Assembly (NCBI GenBank): GCA_963169175.1
Contig: CAUJFK010000210.1
Span: 1 to 6,024, forward strand
Reading direction: 5' to 3'
Length of the DNA: 6,024 bases
Source: Acidobacteriota bacterium
GTDB taxonomy: Bacteria > Acidobacteriota > Blastocatellia > Pyrinomonadales > Pyrinomonadaceae
How positions within the stretch are numbered: position 1 is the stretch's first letter; every line of letters starts with the position of its first letter. This document shows positions 1 to 5,188 of this stretch, in pieces. The translations under genes and the position numbers were made by a program. The notes below the pieces were generated by a model. That model was not told where the DNA came from. It ran no database searches and was given only the letters and a program-made list of their open reading frames with translations.

Positions 1-709
1 CGACGGCAAGGCCGATATTGCGGTTTGGCGCGAGCCTACGGGCGTTTGGTATATCATTCCGAGTTCGACGAATACGTTCACGACACAGACATGGGGCGTT
101 CCGGGCGACGAACCTGTTGCACGTGATTGGGACGGCGACGGAAAAACGGATCTGGCGGTTGTCCGCAGAACAGGCGGAAACATGATCTGGTACATCTTCA
201 GCAGCCTCACGGGCGGTTTTGAGGGTCGCCAATTCGGAGCTTCGACAGATTTTACCGCACCGGGCGACTATGACGGCGACGGCAAATTTGACGTGGCTGT
301 CCAGCGGCCGGGAGCAACCCCGACATCACCCGCAACGTTCTATATCAATACCGGAACTTCGTTTGAATTTTACACATTTGGCCAAAGCAACGACCTCGTG
401 GCACCGGGCGATTGGGATGGCGACGGCAAAACAGATATTGCGGTTGTACGTGAGGGTGCAACGCCTACGTCCAATCTAACCTGGTATGTGCGACAGCCTG
501 GCGGCGGCTACACAACATTCGTATGGGGCGTGACCGGAACCGACCTGCTTGCCCAGAATGATTATACCGGCGACGGCAGGACCGACTACGGCGTTTGGCG
601 TAATTCGGACGGTAATTTCTACGTCTTTGATCCGACAAACGGCGGCTTTTATGTGACAAACTGGGGTCAGCCAAATGACTTCCCTGTTGCCAGCTACGAC
701 ACGCATTGA
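1..709 (+). CDS. VCBS/FG-GAP-like repeat protein, C-terminal part (5' end outside the window)
   Basis: Only the last ~235 codons are present; base 1 is the end of a preceding codon and reading starts cleanly at base 2. The sequence is a tandem array of ~45-50-residue units, each opening with a calcium-loop motif of the type D-x-D-G-D-G-K-x-D followed by xAVxR, then an aromatic strand (WYI, FYI, WYV) and a WG or FG turn. Full loops begin at bases 125, 266, 410 and 560; the tail of an earlier one is at base 2. Spacing is 141, 144 and 150 bases. The last loop is degenerate, with Thr at the third position (DYTGDGRTD). Such arrays form calcium-stabilised beta-propeller blades in secreted or surface proteins of adhesive or unknown role. 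No enzymatic domain is visible here; the N-terminus, including any signal peptide, lies outside. The repeat type is clear but the specific function is unknown. Confidence 0.85.
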   Translation, partial: DGKADIAVWREPTGVWYIIPSSTNTFTTQTWGVPGDEPVARDWDGDGKTDLAVVRRTGGNMIWYIFSSLTGGFEGRQFGASTDFTAPGDYDGDGKFDVAVQRPGATPTSPATFYINTGTSFEFYTFGQSNDLVAPGDWDGDGKTDIAVVREGATPTSNLTWYVRQPGGGYTTFVWGVTGTDLLAQNDYTGDGRTDYGVWRNSDGNFYVFDPTNGGFYVTNWGQPNDFPVASYDTH

Positions 710-738
710 CGTAACTGTTGGCATTTGCAAACTAAGTG

Positions 739-770
739 GGCCGATGATCGATAAGATCGTCGGCCTTTTA
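739..770 (+). terminator. Rho-independent terminator after the repeat protein
   Basis: An 11-bp stem pairs 739-749 (GGCCGATGATC) with 755-765 (GATCGTCGGCC), with one T-G wobble and a five-base GATAA loop. The run TTTTA follows immediately. It lies 30 bases after the stop of the repeat protein and 40 bases before the next gene, so it should separate the two transcription units. Confidence 0.85.
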
Positions 771-809
771 ATTCAGGAACACGTCCACACGATATGCTAA
801 ATTCGATCT

Positions 810-1379
810 ATGCCCGAGGCGACAAACAAGGCCGACCTTATTATTGACGTCTGGGAAAGGCTGGATTGCGAAAGTGTCGGGGTGGAAGAGATGATCGCAA
901 TCGAAACCGCGGTGCTCAAACGTTTTGGCAGAACGGCAGTCGATTCACCGATGGTGATAGCCCGGCTCCTCGCCGACGAGGGAGCGGTCCTGCGGCATTC
1001 GGAGATAATGGCATTGTATGTGGAGCGTGCCCTGGATCGCCCATACGAACCGGCTTTCCGAAACATTTTGAACATCAATGACCTCAGCGAGGCAGCCAGT
1101 TCGCTGCGGCGGCTTGAGAATCTTCGGCGGAAGTATCTGAGCGACAAGGACAAAGAAGGTCTTCGCCTTGTCCGCGAGAAAGGGCAGGCCGGGCGCATTG
1201 AGGCCCTCGAGCGGGCGAATAGTGGTACGAATAGAGCGGTCGAGCGTCAACGATACGCCGAGATAGCCGAATGGATAACACTCTGGCTTCAATCACCCGA
1301 TATGTTCGAAACGTGGATAGACCTTCGATTGTCGTCCGTGGATTTCAGGCAGAAATTTCCAGGCAGCGTAAATGAATGA
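810..1379 (+). CDS. Conserved-looking helical protein of unknown function (189 aa)
   Basis: I do not recognise a named domain. The protein is soluble, rich in charged residues and predicted by eye to be almost wholly helical. It has no signal peptide and no membrane segment. Residues ~10-60 (VWERLDCESVGVEE, then RFGRTAVDSPMVIARLLADEGAVLRHSEI) read like a compact conserved head. Residues ~90-150 are strongly charged (RRLENLRRKYLSDKDKEG, GRIEALERAN) and could form a coiled coil. The C-terminus contains an aromatic helix (AEWITLWLQSPDMFETWIDLR). I associate this head with Acidobacteriota hypothetical proteins, but that is recollection, not a search. The ATG at 810 is the first in frame after the upstream terminator; no Shine-Dalgarno sequence precedes it. 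rsmE follows 73 bases downstream on the same strand, so the two may be co-transcribed. Confidence 0.75.
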   Translation: MPEATNKADLIIDVWERLDCESVGVEEMIAIETAVLKRFGRTAVDSPMVIARLLADEGAVLRHSEIMALYVERALDRPYEPAFRNILNINDLSEAASSLRRLENLRRKYLSDKDKEGLRLVREKGQAGRIEALERANSGTNRAVERQRYAEIAEWITLWLQSPDMFETWIDLRLSSVDFRQKFPGSVNE

Positions 1380-1452
1380 TCCTGCCATACGATTCATTGG
1401 ATCCTTCCCTTGGCATTTTCTTCACATTTTTGCTGTTCGCAATGACGCATAG

Positions 1453-2178
1453 ATGAGACGCTTTTACTCACCTCCAGATCAGATATCAGAAGGCCGGGTG
1501 AATCTTAACGCCGACGAAACGCGACATCTTCGCGATGTGCTTCGGCTACGGGTCGGCGATGAAGCATCGGTCTTTGACGGCCTTGGGCAGGAGTATCGGT
1601 GCCTCGTCAGCGAGCTATCAAAAAAATCCGCGATCCTAGAAGTACAGCAAGAGATTGAGCCATCGTCTCCCGAATCTCCTTTGGACATTACGGCCGCAGC
1701 AGCGATCCTGCCGGGCGAAAAGTATGAGATAACCGTACAGAAAGCGGTCGAACTTGGCGTTTACAGGCTGCAGCCGCTCTATACCGTTCGCTGTGAGATG
1801 AAACCCGGAGGAAGCGGCCGGCGAATGGAACGCTGGCGAAAGATCGCGGCCGAGTCCGCAAAACAGTCCGGCCGCGCAAGGTTGATGGATATAGCGGAAC
1901 CTGTCGAGTTAACAGAGTTTTTGGCAGATGCCGGATCGATAGCCGGAACAAAGATCTTTTTCAGTGAACGCGACGGAAGCGACTTCAACGCGATAGAACC
2001 GGCAATGAAAATGACTGCGGTCTTTGGCCCGAAGGGCGGTTGGGACGATTCTGAGCTGGAATCCGCAATGGCGGCCAACTTCACGATCGTAACCTTTGGC
2101 GGCCGAATTATGCGTGCCGAGACTGCCGCGATTGCAATGACCGCCATTCTGCAGCACCGCTTCGGAGATCTTTCCTAG
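1453..2178 (+). CDS. rsmE: 16S rRNA (uracil(1498)-N(3))-methyltransferase RsmE
   Basis: RsmE transfers a methyl group from S-adenosylmethionine to N3 of U1498 in helix 44 of 16S rRNA, at the decoding site of the assembled small subunit. The 241 residues match the family's usual length. The N-terminal PUA-like RNA-binding part spans ~1-70 (MRRFYSPP, then HLRDVLRLRVGDEASVFDG). The SPOUT trefoil-knot domain follows, with QKAVELGV (96-103), an RxRC-like TVRCEM (111-116), the RWRKIAAESAKQSGR helix (127-141), FGPKGGW (191-197) and the knot motif GGRIMRAETAA (216-226). It ends in RFGDLS, much like Escherichia coli RsmE (RFGDLG). The usual GPEGG motif has Lys instead of Glu at residue 194. The start gives the expected N-terminus; no clear Shine-Dalgarno site precedes it. 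The product is cytoplasmic and presumably housekeeping. Confidence 0.95.
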   Translation: MRRFYSPPDQISEGRVNLNADETRHLRDVLRLRVGDEASVFDGLGQEYRCLVSELSKKSAILEVQQEIEPSSPESPLDITAAAAILPGEKYEITVQKAVELGVYRLQPLYTVRCEMKPGGSGRRMERWRKIAAESAKQSGRARLMDIAEPVELTEFLADAGSIAGTKIFFSERDGSDFNAIEPAMKMTAVFGPKGGWDDSELESAMAANFTIVTFGGRIMRAETAAIAMTAILQHRFGDLS

Positions 2179-2212
2179 ACACAGGAGCCGCACAGCAGGT
2201 ATTTTGCCTTCT

Positions 2213-2309
2213 TTTCGTGAATTTTCGTGTCTTCATTTCGTAAGTTTCGTGGTGCCGAGGCCGAACCCTGGACCACGAAACTCACGGATCGGATACAAAA
2301 TTCACGAAA
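2213..2309. repeat. Imperfect inverted repeat built of TTTCGTG units
   Basis: The left arm holds TTTCGTGAATTTT (2213-2225) and AGTTTCGTGGT (2243-2253). The right arm holds their exact complements, ACCACGAAACT (2272-2282) and AAAATTCACGAAA (2297-2309). The loop is ~18 bases (2254-2271), and the inner parts of the arms do not match. The left arm contains four copies of TTTCGT(G/A), at 2213, 2223, 2236 and 2245; the right arm contains two CACGAAA copies. The element fills the non-coding gap between rsmE and the convergent minus-strand gene. It resembles short dispersed palindromic elements found in intergenic gaps of many environmental bacteria. Whether it recurs in this genome cannot be seen here. 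Confidence 0.7.
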
Positions 2310-2311
2310 TG

Positions 2312-2333
2312 GCCCGCACAAAACTGTGCGGGC
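2312..2333. terminator. GC hairpin between convergent genes, possible bidirectional terminator
   Basis: A perfect 9-bp stem pairs GCCCGCACA (2312-2320) with TGTGCGGGC (2325-2333) around an AAAC loop. It lies 15 bases beyond the stop of the minus-strand exported protein and downstream of rsmE on the other strand. On the minus strand it is followed by CATTTCG and then AATTTTG, a weak U-tract; on the plus strand there is none. Termination of the minus-strand unit is plausible; the plus-strand role is doubtful. Confidence 0.5.
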
Positions 2334-2348
2334 GGCTGCAATGGAATC

Positions 2349-2897
2349 TTATATCTCGTTTGTTTTTGGCCGTGGGCGGTAGTAGGAATCACCGCGTTGG
2401 GTTAATTTGGCCTTTTCGCCGAGGGTCTGGATAACGGAATCAAGGAGTTCCTTATTATCAAGCTTAAAGCTGGTCGTTCCGCGGGCGTCGGCGTCAGGAT
2501 CGTTGAATTGGACCACTAAATACCGGCGCTTTTCCTTGATGAATCCACCGAGTATGCCGGCCCCGATGACCGGGATCGCCCCAACAATATGGCCAGTATT
2601 TGAGGTTACAGACCGTGACTGCGGTGATATGACGACCAACGATCGGTACGGAATGCCGAACAGCTCCTTCCCAGCTTTGCCAAGAAATACGATCCGCGCA
2701 TTCTCATCGTCAAACTTGAGCGTACCTTCTTCTTTCTTCGAGAACCCAAATAGGCCGCCCTCGTATTTCGCCTCGAACGTGGCAGGCGCGGACGCAGCCT
2801 TTTCCGAAGCCGCAGACCTATCAACCGGCCGCGGTTGAGCATAACCGGCCAAAGCCAACGCGAAGACAGTGACTGTGACGAGGCATAATTTCTTCAT
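2349..2897 (-). CDS. Small exported protein of unknown function, possible PH-like fold (182 aa)
   Basis: The N-terminus is a standard Sec signal peptide: MKK, a hydrophobic stretch (residues ~4-17), then a likely signal peptidase I site after AGYA at residue 20. No lipobox cysteine is present at the cleavage point. A Pro/Ala/Ser-rich linker (~21-40) leads into a predicted beta-rich domain: FEAKYEGGLFGFSKKEEGTL, KFDDENARIVFLG, LFGIPYRSLVVIS, RRYLVVQFND and TTSFKLDN. It closes with an amphipathic helix (KELLDSVIQTLGEKA). That strand pattern plus a C-terminal helix suggests a PH-domain-like barrel, which is an inference. Residues ~101-120 (TGHIVGAIPVIGAGILGGFI) are glycine-rich and hydrophobic, and could be a membrane-touching hairpin inserted in the barrel. 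The tail is basic (YYRPRPKTNEI). The gene is convergent with rsmE and lies 62 bases downstream of the methyltransferase, outside the AT-richer block. Confidence 0.8.
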   Translation of the reverse strand: MKKLCLVTVTVFALALAGYAQPRPVDRSAASEKAASAPATFEAKYEGGLFGFSKKEEGTLKFDDENARIVFLGKAGKELFGIPYRSLVVISPQSRSVTSNTGHIVGAIPVIGAGILGGFIKEKRRYLVVQFNDPDADARGTTSFKLDNKELLDSVIQTLGEKAKLTQRGDSYYRPRPKTNEI

Positions 2898-2921
2898 GCT
2901 ATGTTACTAATCCAACTATGG

Positions 2922-2946
2922 AACCAAACTCATAGACGCTTCCCAA
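2922..2946. repeat. Left copy of an imperfect direct repeat bordering the R-M island
   Basis: On the plus strand this copy reads AAC + CAAACTCATA (2925-2934), five extra bases, then TTCCCAA (2940-2946). The same three blocks in the same order occur at 4561-4583, with small length differences between blocks. It sits between the methyltransferase stop and the start of the exported-protein gene. It may be a remnant of the insertion site. Confidence 0.5.
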
Positions 2947-2959
2947 GAGGATTTGGTTG

Positions 2960-3766
2960 TCACCCTGAGGCGGTTAGACTCGGCTGAGCCAAATAAGCAC
3001 CGATACGCTTCTCCGCAATCTCAACGTACTGAGCAGAAATTTCTGAGCCAAGCCAAAGTCGATTTTTTAGTTGCGCCACCTTTGCGGTAGTACCGCTGCC
3101 CATGAAGCAATCATAAACAACGTCCCCTTCATCCGTCCAAGTAACGATCTGATCTTCAACAAGTTGTTCCGGAAAAATTGCTGGGTGTTCGAAAGCGATC
3201 TTATCTTTTGAGGACGAGGTGCCGACATTATAAAAGAAAATATTACTTACCTTTCGTACAGATTTTATCTCGCGGCCTATGTCCTCGTCTGGCACATTGC
3301 CCCTACCACCTGACGTAATTCTGAACGCTGTAATCTTTTGTCCAGCCGATTTAGTAGGTTCCGTAATCGGGTTAAAGGTTTTCGGCTGCCCCTTGCTAAA
3401 ACAAAACATGTATTCGAAGCATTGTCGGTACCGTTTGCCACAATCACTTGGAATGGGATTCTTTTTCGCGTAGATCATTGTGTCATGCACTCGAAAACCT
3501 GCCCTATTGAACTCAATCGCATGAGCAAAACTACTGAGACTCTCACTGCCATTCACAGTCCTGTCGGCAACGACCCAGACGACAACACCGCCGGGCTTTG
3601 TCTTAGCAAATAGTCCTGCGGCAATGTCCTCTACAGGAAAGTGATAGCCGTTATAGTCACGCAAATCGTCATAAGGTGGACTGGTTATTGTCATGTCCAC
3701 AAAATCATCAGGCATGCGCGACAACGTCTCCAGACAATTCTCGTTGTATATTCTATTCAGCTCCAT
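2960..3766 (-). CDS. Site-specific DNA methyltransferase, beta class (N4-cytosine or N6-adenine), type II R-M
   Basis: This enzyme would methylate the exocyclic amino group of A or C within one recognition sequence, protecting host DNA from the endonuclease encoded just upstream. In the 268 residues the catalytic motif IV TSPPY is at 28-32 (in TSPPYDDLRDYNGYHF). A variable target-recognition region follows (~100-190), then HPAIFPEQLVEDQI (194-207, motif X-like). The SAM-binding motif I, DCFMGSGTT (219-227), lies in the C-terminal half with LWLGSEISAQYVEIAEKRI after it. Catalytic motif before SAM motif defines the beta class. The SPPY form is frequent among m4C enzymes but also occurs in m6A enzymes, so the modified base is left open. 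The start MELNRIYNENCLETLSRMPD is the usual N-terminus of the family; no Shine-Dalgarno site is visible. GC is visibly lower than in the flanks (25 and 27 of 60 in two hand-counted lines), suggesting acquisition by transfer. Confidence 0.93.
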   Translation of the reverse strand: MELNRIYNENCLETLSRMPDDFVDMTITSPPYDDLRDYNGYHFPVEDIAAGLFAKTKPGGVVVWVVADRTVNGSESLSSFAHAIEFNRAGFRVHDTMIYAKKNPIPSDCGKRYRQCFEYMFCFSKGQPKTFNPITEPTKSAGQKITAFRITSGGRGNVPDEDIGREIKSVRKVSNIFFYNVGTSSSKDKIAFEHPAIFPEQLVEDQIVTWTDEGDVVYDCFMGSGTTAKVAQLKNRLWLGSEISAQYVEIAEKRIGAYLAQPSLTASG

Positions 3767-3778
3767 AGGCTTGCATAG

Positions 3779-3788
3779 ATGTTAACAT
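3779..3788. promoter_or_regulatory. Palindrome ATGTTAACAT just upstream of the methyltransferase start
   Basis: A perfect 10-bp palindrome lies 12 bases upstream of the methyltransferase start codon, in the 72-base gap between the endonuclease stop and the methyltransferase. It could be an operator, part of a separate methyltransferase promoter, or chance in AT-rich DNA. No controller (C) gene is visible in the window. Confidence 0.25.
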
Positions 3789-3838
3789 ATTTCACGCACG
3801 GCGCATTCCCACAGTTCGAAAAAGGCTGCGAGTTTAAC

Positions 3839-4549
3839 CTAAGGCGTATATGTGATAATCGGAGCGACATACCTAACAAACTTTCGAATATTCATTTTCA
3901 CCTGCAGGTTATTCCCAGGATGGTCAAGCGAAGTTTTCGGTATGTTTTGGCTGTGGACTCCGTTACCGCCCTTTCGTTGTATTGTAAAGTATTCGCCAAT
4001 CCTAATAATACCTCGGTTTGAAAACGAAACCTTGCAATCCAAATTATCCAACAACTGCTTCATGTCGTAAAGTAACATCGTGTTCGTTGAGCGATCATAG
4101 AGAACAAGTAACTCCGAACCCTCCTGTCGTACAAGCGAGAATTGCAGTATTTTCCTTGCGAGCGGTCCCAAAACGCTCAACACTCGAGACTCGTCCTCTG
4201 AAAGAATAAATCTTCCTGCCTTGCCGGCGACCCTCACAGCCGCTTCCTGGAAAGTAATGACTAGTTCGTCCAACCCCAATTCCCGACAAAAAGTTTCTAT
4301 CCTCGACCTCGTAACCTGGTTGAATCCTGCCTTAAAGGCCTTAATATTTACGCTCAGGCTTCGTCCATCCGAAAATCGCAGTATGACGTCCGATTTTCCT
4401 GCGTCCGTTCCGGTTGAGAACGAGGTGCCGAACTCTCCTTCAATAGCAAAGTATGCCCGCAAGGTATTCAAAACATCTCGTTGACGTCGAATACTATTCT
4501 TAAAAAGCCGCTCTACATCCATGCCGATAGCGGTGTTCTTGTTTGTCAT
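3839..4549 (-). CDS. Probable type II restriction endonuclease, PD-(D/E)xK-like
   Basis: This 236-residue protein precedes a DNA methyltransferase on the same strand with a 72-base gap, the classic arrangement for a cognate restriction enzyme. A plausible nuclease core is visible. A helix with acidic residues (E37, E39) leads to GTSFSTGTDAGKSD with Asp54, strand DVILRF, a DGRS turn, and strand LSVNIKAFK with Asn68 and Lys70, followed by GFNQVTR (75-81). This is D-x13-N-x-K, where the usual acidic residue before the lysine is Asn. It would cut DNA at the site the methyltransferase protects; the site cannot be read from sequence. No close homologue is recognised, so the assignment depends on context plus motif. 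The ATG at 4549 (MTNKNTAIGMDVERLF) avoids overlap with the upstream gene; an in-frame ATG at 4597 would add 16 residues and overlap that gene by 34 bases. GC is low, about 23-31 of 60 in hand-counted lines. Confidence 0.75.
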   Translation of the reverse strand: MTNKNTAIGMDVERLFKNSIRRQRDVLNTLRAYFAIEGEFGTSFSTGTDAGKSDVILRFSDGRSLSVNIKAFKAGFNQVTRSRIETFCRELGLDELVITFQEAAVRVAGKAGRFILSEDESRVLSVLGPLARKILQFSLVRQEGSELLVLYDRSTNTMLLYDMKQLLDNLDCKVSFSNRGIIRIGEYFTIQRKGGNGVHSQNIPKTSLDHPGNNLQVKMNIRKFVRYVAPIITYTP

Positions 4550-4560
4550 ATCTCGGCAGA

Positions 4561-4583
4561 AACCTACAAACTCATATTCCCAA
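4561..4583. repeat. Right copy of an imperfect direct repeat bordering the R-M island
   Basis: On the plus strand this copy reads AAC, three extra bases (the complement of the HAS-barrel stop codon TAG, 4564-4566), CAAACTCATA (4567-4576), then TTCCCAA (4577-4583). It matches the blocks at 2922-2946. It covers the last five to six codons of the HAS-barrel gene, where GC content drops toward the R-M pair. Confidence 0.5.
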
Positions 4584-5154
4584 ACGTTTGTTTCCATTGC
4601 AGCGCGTTGGCCATCACGGCCAGCCGCTGGCGATCGCTTTCAGAACAGCCTCCCGTGATTTGACCGATCATCGTTCGGGCAAGCGGCACGGCGAGGGAAC
4701 CGGCGTTGGCCAGCAAGTTCGGAAAATAATGCAGCTGTACTGAGCCATCGGTGCCGTGATGAAAGCCGTCGATCGCTTCCTGCTCCAGGGTGAAAACGTA
4801 TTGTCCCGCGGGTATTACACGTTCGGGAATACTCTGAACAGATGTACCGTCGGCATGGGCTGTCCCAAGAAGCAGGATCCCGATCAATGCCTTTTTCTCA
4901 CCCGCCACATCCTGTCGCAGGCCGCCCAGGGCCGGCGTCGAAGGCGTACGCGGGCTATTGTTCATATACTCCGGGTTTACCAGCCGCGAATCACAGATCA
5001 CGCCGATCACCGCTCCGTCATCACCGGGCATGGCAACGAACCGCCCAAAGCCATAATCGTCTGCCGCCGGCACGCCTTCGCCATCACGCTCTTCGAGAAT
5101 GCGGGCAATATATGCAATGTGCGAATTCGAACTGACGATCTTGGCTATTTTCAT
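4564..5154 (-). CDS. Probable HAS-barrel protein, HerA-associated type (196 aa)
   Basis: The N-terminal ~100 residues resemble the HAS (HerA-ATP synthase) barrel found at the start of HerA-type DNA translocases. They run MKIAKIVSSNSHIAYIARI (1-19), DDYGFGRFVAMPG (32-44), AVIGVICDSRLVNPEY (48-63) and KKALIGILLLGTAHADG (87-103). The rest continues as in stand-alone relatives I recall: IPERVIPAGQYVFTLEQEAIDGFH, LHYFPNLLANAG (141-152), PLARTMIG and RLAVMANALQWKQT (177-190). No Walker A or B motif is present, so this is not the ATPase itself. Such barrels mediate hexamer assembly or partner contact. The exonuclease gene ends 34 bases upstream, so the two are probably an operon. The start at 5154 is chosen because the barrel begins there; the next in-frame ATG upstream, at 5199, overlaps the exonuclease by 11 bases. 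No Shine-Dalgarno site helps decide. The last few codons fall in the border repeat, so the C-terminal tail (FGNMSL) may be altered. Confidence 0.65.
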   Translation of the reverse strand: MKIAKIVSSNSHIAYIARILEERDGEGVPAADDYGFGRFVAMPGDDGAVIGVICDSRLVNPEYMNNSPRTPSTPALGGLRQDVAGEKKALIGILLLGTAHADGTSVQSIPERVIPAGQYVFTLEQEAIDGFHHGTDGSVQLHYFPNLLANAGSLAVPLARTMIGQITGGCSESDRQRLAVMANALQWKQTFGNMSL

Positions 5155-5188
5155 TGCGTTTGCGGCATGCGATCTGACGCCAAAGACC

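Noticed and set aside
797..1198. Minus-strand open frame of about 130 codons
   Set aside because: It is rich in Arg and Ser as expected for the reverse of a GC-rich gene, and lies opposite a better candidate at 810-1379.
1410..1438. TTGGCA as a -35 box of an rsmE promoter
   Set aside because: Nothing resembling TATAAT lies 16-18 bases downstream, so the match has little weight.
2204..2434. Plus-strand open frame of about 75 codons in the convergent gap
   Set aside because: It consists largely of the TTTCGTG inverted repeat, the hairpin and the end of the opposite gene; no start signal or domain is seen.
2407..2838. Plus-strand open frame of about 140 codons
   Set aside because: It is the antisense of the exported-protein gene, which has a convincing signal peptide and strand pattern; this frame has neither.
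2922..2958. AACCAAA and TTTGGTT as a terminator after the methyltransferase
   Set aside because: The 7-bp stem encloses a 23-base loop, is AT-rich and lacks a U-tract on the minus strand.
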